Below, piece by piece: positions 5,144-6,872 of a DNA stretch of 6,872 bases. Within the stretch, counting starts at the first letter, position 1. Each line of letters starts with the position of its first letter. The position numbers and the translations under genes are program-made. The stretch covers positions 1 to 6,872 of the forward strand of contig JAIXVS010000136.1 in NCBI GenBank assembly GCA_027482795.1. The letters run 5' to 3'. Under the pieces are notes generated by a model that did not search any database, had not been told where the DNA came from, and saw only the letters and a list, made by a program, of their open reading frames with translations. Origin of the DNA: Rhodobacter sp. Lineage in GTDB: Bacteria; Pseudomonadota; Alphaproteobacteria; Rhodobacterales; Rhodobacteraceae.

Positions 5144-6106
5144 ATGGCACGGCCCAAAATCGCGCTGATCGGCGCAGGCCAAATTGGCGGCACTCTGGCC
5201 CATCTGGCGGCAATCAAAGAACTTGGTGATGTGATCTTGTTCGACATCGCCGAAGGCACCCCGCAAGGCAAGGCGCTGGATATCGCGCAATCTGGCCCAT
5301 CCGAAGGGTTCGATGCGGTGATGAAGGGCGCAAATTCCTACGAGGATATCGCAGGCGCAGATGTGTGCATCGTCACCGCTGGCGTGCCGCGCAAACCGGG
5401 CATGTCGCGCGATGACCTTTTGGGCATTAACCTGAAAGTGATGAAAGCTGTGGGCGAGGGTATCAAGGCCCATGCCCCGAACGCCTTTGTGATCTGCATC
5501 ACCAATCCGCTGGATGCGATGGTCTGGGCGCTGCGCGAATTTTCGGGCTTGCCGCATCATATGGTGGTTGGCATGGCGGGCGTGCTGGACTCTGCCCGTT
5601 TCCGTCATTTCCTATCGGTCGAATTTGGCGTGTCGATGCGCGATGTCACCGCCTTTGTGCTGGGCGGGCATGGCGATACGATGGTGCCATCGGTGCGCTA
5701 TTCCACCGTGGGCGGCATCCCGCTGCCCGATCTGGTGGCCATGGGCTGGACAACCCAAGAAAAGCTGGACACAATCGTGCAGCGCACCCGCGATGGCGGC
5801 GCGGAGATCGTGGGCCTGCTGAAGACGGGCAGCGCGTTCTACGCCCCTGCAACTTCGGCCATTGAAATGGCCGAAGCCTTCCTCAAAGACCAAAAGCGCA
5901 TCCTACCCTGCGCCGCCTATTGCGATGGCGAGTTTGGGTTGAGCGGCATGTATGTTGGCGTTCCCACCATCATCGGCGCAGGCGGGATCGAACGCATTGT
6001 GAATATTAAACTGTCCGATGACGAACAGGCGATGTTCACCAAATCGGTCGATGCGGTAAAGGGCCTTGTCGAGGCGTGCAAGGCAATTGATCCGTCGTTG
6101 AAGTAA
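5144..6106 (+). CDS. mdh: Malate dehydrogenase, NAD-dependent (LDH-like type)
   Basis: A 320-residue cytoplasmic TCA-cycle enzyme that oxidises L-malate to oxaloacetate with NAD+. This is the length typical of alphaproteobacterial LDH-like Mdh. The Rossmann nucleotide-binding loop GAGQIGG is at 10-16, and the acidic residue at the end of the second strand (LFDI, D34) fits NAD over NADP. Substrate-binding arginines are R83 and R89 in the flexible loop VPRKPGMSRDD; Arg at the first site fits malate over lactate. N121 (ITNPLD), D149 and R152 (VLDSARFR) and the catalytic H176 (GGHGDTMVP) are all present, so the enzyme should be active. The C-terminal domain continues intact to SLK. The gene is monocistronic here: a terminator follows, and the next gene is on the other strand. 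In many Rhodobacterales mdh is followed by sucC and sucD, which is not the case within this window. Confidence 0.98.
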   Translation: MARPKIALIGAGQIGGTLAHLAAIKELGDVILFDIAEGTPQGKALDIAQSGPSEGFDAVMKGANSYEDIAGADVCIVTAGVPRKPGMSRDDLLGINLKVMKAVGEGIKAHAPNAFVICITNPLDAMVWALREFSGLPHHMVVGMAGVLDSARFRHFLSVEFGVSMRDVTAFVLGGHGDTMVPSVRYSTVGGIPLPDLVAMGWTTQEKLDTIVQRTRDGGAEIVGLLKTGSAFYAPATSAIEMAEAFLKDQKRILPCAAYCDGEFGLSGMYVGVPTIIGAGGIERIVNIKLSDDEQAMFTKSVDAVKGLVEACKAIDPSLK

Positions 6107-6126
6107 CTTTCGCAGCATGACATCGG

Positions 6127-6155
6127 CGCGCGTCCCGTTCGGGGCGCGCGTTTTT
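6127..6155 (+). terminator. Rho-independent terminator of mdh
   Basis: A 10-bp G+C-rich stem (6127-6136 with 6141-6150, one G-T pair) closes a GTTC loop and is followed by five T (6151-6155). It lies 20 bp after the mdh stop. The opposite strand lacks a T-tract, so it serves mdh only. Its last T is part of the TGA stop of the convergent NYN gene. Confidence 0.88.
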
Positions 6156-6862
6156 CATTTCAAGCGCACCCGCGCCTCTAACCCTTTGGCGGGCAGAACA
6201 AACAGCTCAGGTTTTGATTTCAAATAGCTGCGCCACGTTTTCATTCCCGTGCTGGTGATCTTGAAGGAATGCTGCCTCGTCATCGCCACAGACAAGTCCT
6301 GCACCAAAACACCATCCGCCCCTGCGCCCTTGATCAAGTCCGAGATTTGCCTGTCCAACTCGGTCAGCCTATGCGGCTTTGGCCTTTCTGTGGCTACCTG
6401 CTGTGTTGCGGGCGGCATTGCAACCGCCCCCAACTCCACAAACCGACTACAGGCCTTGCGAAAACTATCGTGTGTTTTCGCCTCGCCCATACCAATCACC
6501 TCAATCCCCTTTGCGCGCAGATAATGCGCCAGATGGGTAAAATCGCGGTCAGAGCTGGCGATCACAACCCGCCCCACACCGCCGCGGTGCACCAAATCCA
6601 AGGCGTCAATCACCATGCGCATATCGGCCCCATTCTTGGCATGGCCCGTATGGATCATCTCAAACCCCGGCGCCTCCCTCCAATTTGGCAGGCGCACAAC
6701 ATCGCCAAAAACGCGCTGCACCATCGGGCGGCCCATGGGCAAGGTCTTGGCAAAGATCTGCCCCGCCAACGATTGCGGGATATTCTCGCCATCCACAAGC
6801 AGCACCGTGGCCAGCCCCTTCGCCACCCCAATTCCCGTTGGTTGCAAAAACATCTCACTCAT
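6155..6862 (-). CDS. NYN (PIN-like) domain protein with C-terminal OST-HTH/LOTUS-like domain
   Basis: A 235-residue cytoplasmic protein. The N-terminal two thirds (about 18-148) is a NYN/LabA-like domain, a PIN-fold putative Mg2+-dependent RNase. Its expected acidic residues are present: D24 in LLVDGENIP, D80 in NGADMRMVIDAL, and D105/D107 in IASSDRDFTHL. The strand IEVIGMGE and the SFRKACSRFVEL segment follow as in the family. After a linker, residues about 166-223 (LTELDRQISDLI, DGVLVQDLS, STGMKTWRSYL, ELFVL) resemble an OST-HTH/LOTUS winged-helix RNA-binding domain, a known partner of NYN in bacteria. A role in RNA processing or turnover is inferred; the target is unknown. I chose the ATG at 6862 (GGG six bases upstream), but a GTG at 6865 and an ATG at 6853 are also possible, and the promoter is outside the window. 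Confidence 0.85.
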   Translation of the reverse strand: MSEMFLQPTGIGVAKGLATVLLVDGENIPQSLAGQIFAKTLPMGRPMVQRVFGDVVRLPNWREAPGFEMIHTGHAKNGADMRMVIDALDLVHRGGVGRVVIASSDRDFTHLAHYLRAKGIEVIGMGEAKTHDSFRKACSRFVELGAVAMPPATQQVATERPKPHRLTELDRQISDLIKGAGADGVLVQDLSVAMTRQHSFKITSTGMKTWRSYLKSKPELFVLPAKGLEARVRLK

Positions 6863-6872
6863 CACGCACCCA

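Noticed and set aside
5021..5608. A 195-residue minus-strand frame opposite mdh
   Set aside because: Shadow of mdh, whose catalytic motifs are intact in the plus frame.

Overview
The window looks like chromosome from an alphaproteobacterium, most probably of the Rhodobacterales/Rhodobacteraceae. This is inferred from the high G+C, the 320-residue LDH-like malate dehydrogenase typical of that group, the pairing of a HupE/UreJ-type permease with a 'transmembrane anchor' protein, and a large RTX protein. No transposase, integrase, CRISPR array, tRNA or rRNA was seen. Most of the window is ordinary host genome. The least characterised part is a three-gene cassette for a putative metal-handling membrane system.

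Layout from left to right. (1) Positions 2-1738 (+) hold the 3' part of a very large RTX (hemolysin-type calcium-binding) gene. It has about 54 consecutive nonapeptide repeats, a C-terminal cap of about 85 residues that probably carries the type I secretion signal, and a strong intrinsic terminator. (2) Positions 3673-1796 (-) hold three co-directional genes: a small secreted His-rich protein, a HupE/UreJ-family membrane protein, and a one-TM anchor protein with a periplasmic beta-rich domain. (3) Divergent to these is a YqaA/DedA-type membrane protein (3819-4244, +), whose stop overlaps that of a convergent TauE/SafE-type exporter (4993-4241, -). (4) A 150-bp divergent regulatory region rich in palindromes separates the exporter from malate dehydrogenase, mdh (5144-6106, +), which has its own terminator. 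(5) At the right edge is a NYN (PIN-like) domain protein with a probable C-terminal OST-HTH/LOTUS RNA-binding domain (6862-6155, -).

How the genes fit together. mdh is the core TCA-cycle gene and the phylogenetic anchor. The inverted repeats upstream of it suggest control by a dimeric repressor or activator, possibly shared with the divergent exporter. The His-rich/HupE/anchor cassette is most economically read as a metal-ion (nickel, cobalt or similar) uptake or delivery unit, but no hydrogenase or urease gene is nearby to fix the substrate. The RTX protein is an exported calcium-dependent surface or secreted protein whose functional N-terminus lies outside the window. For HupE, YqaA, TauE, Mdh and the His-rich protein I chose internal ATG starts with good Shine-Dalgarno sequences over longer TTG/GTG or unsupported starts.
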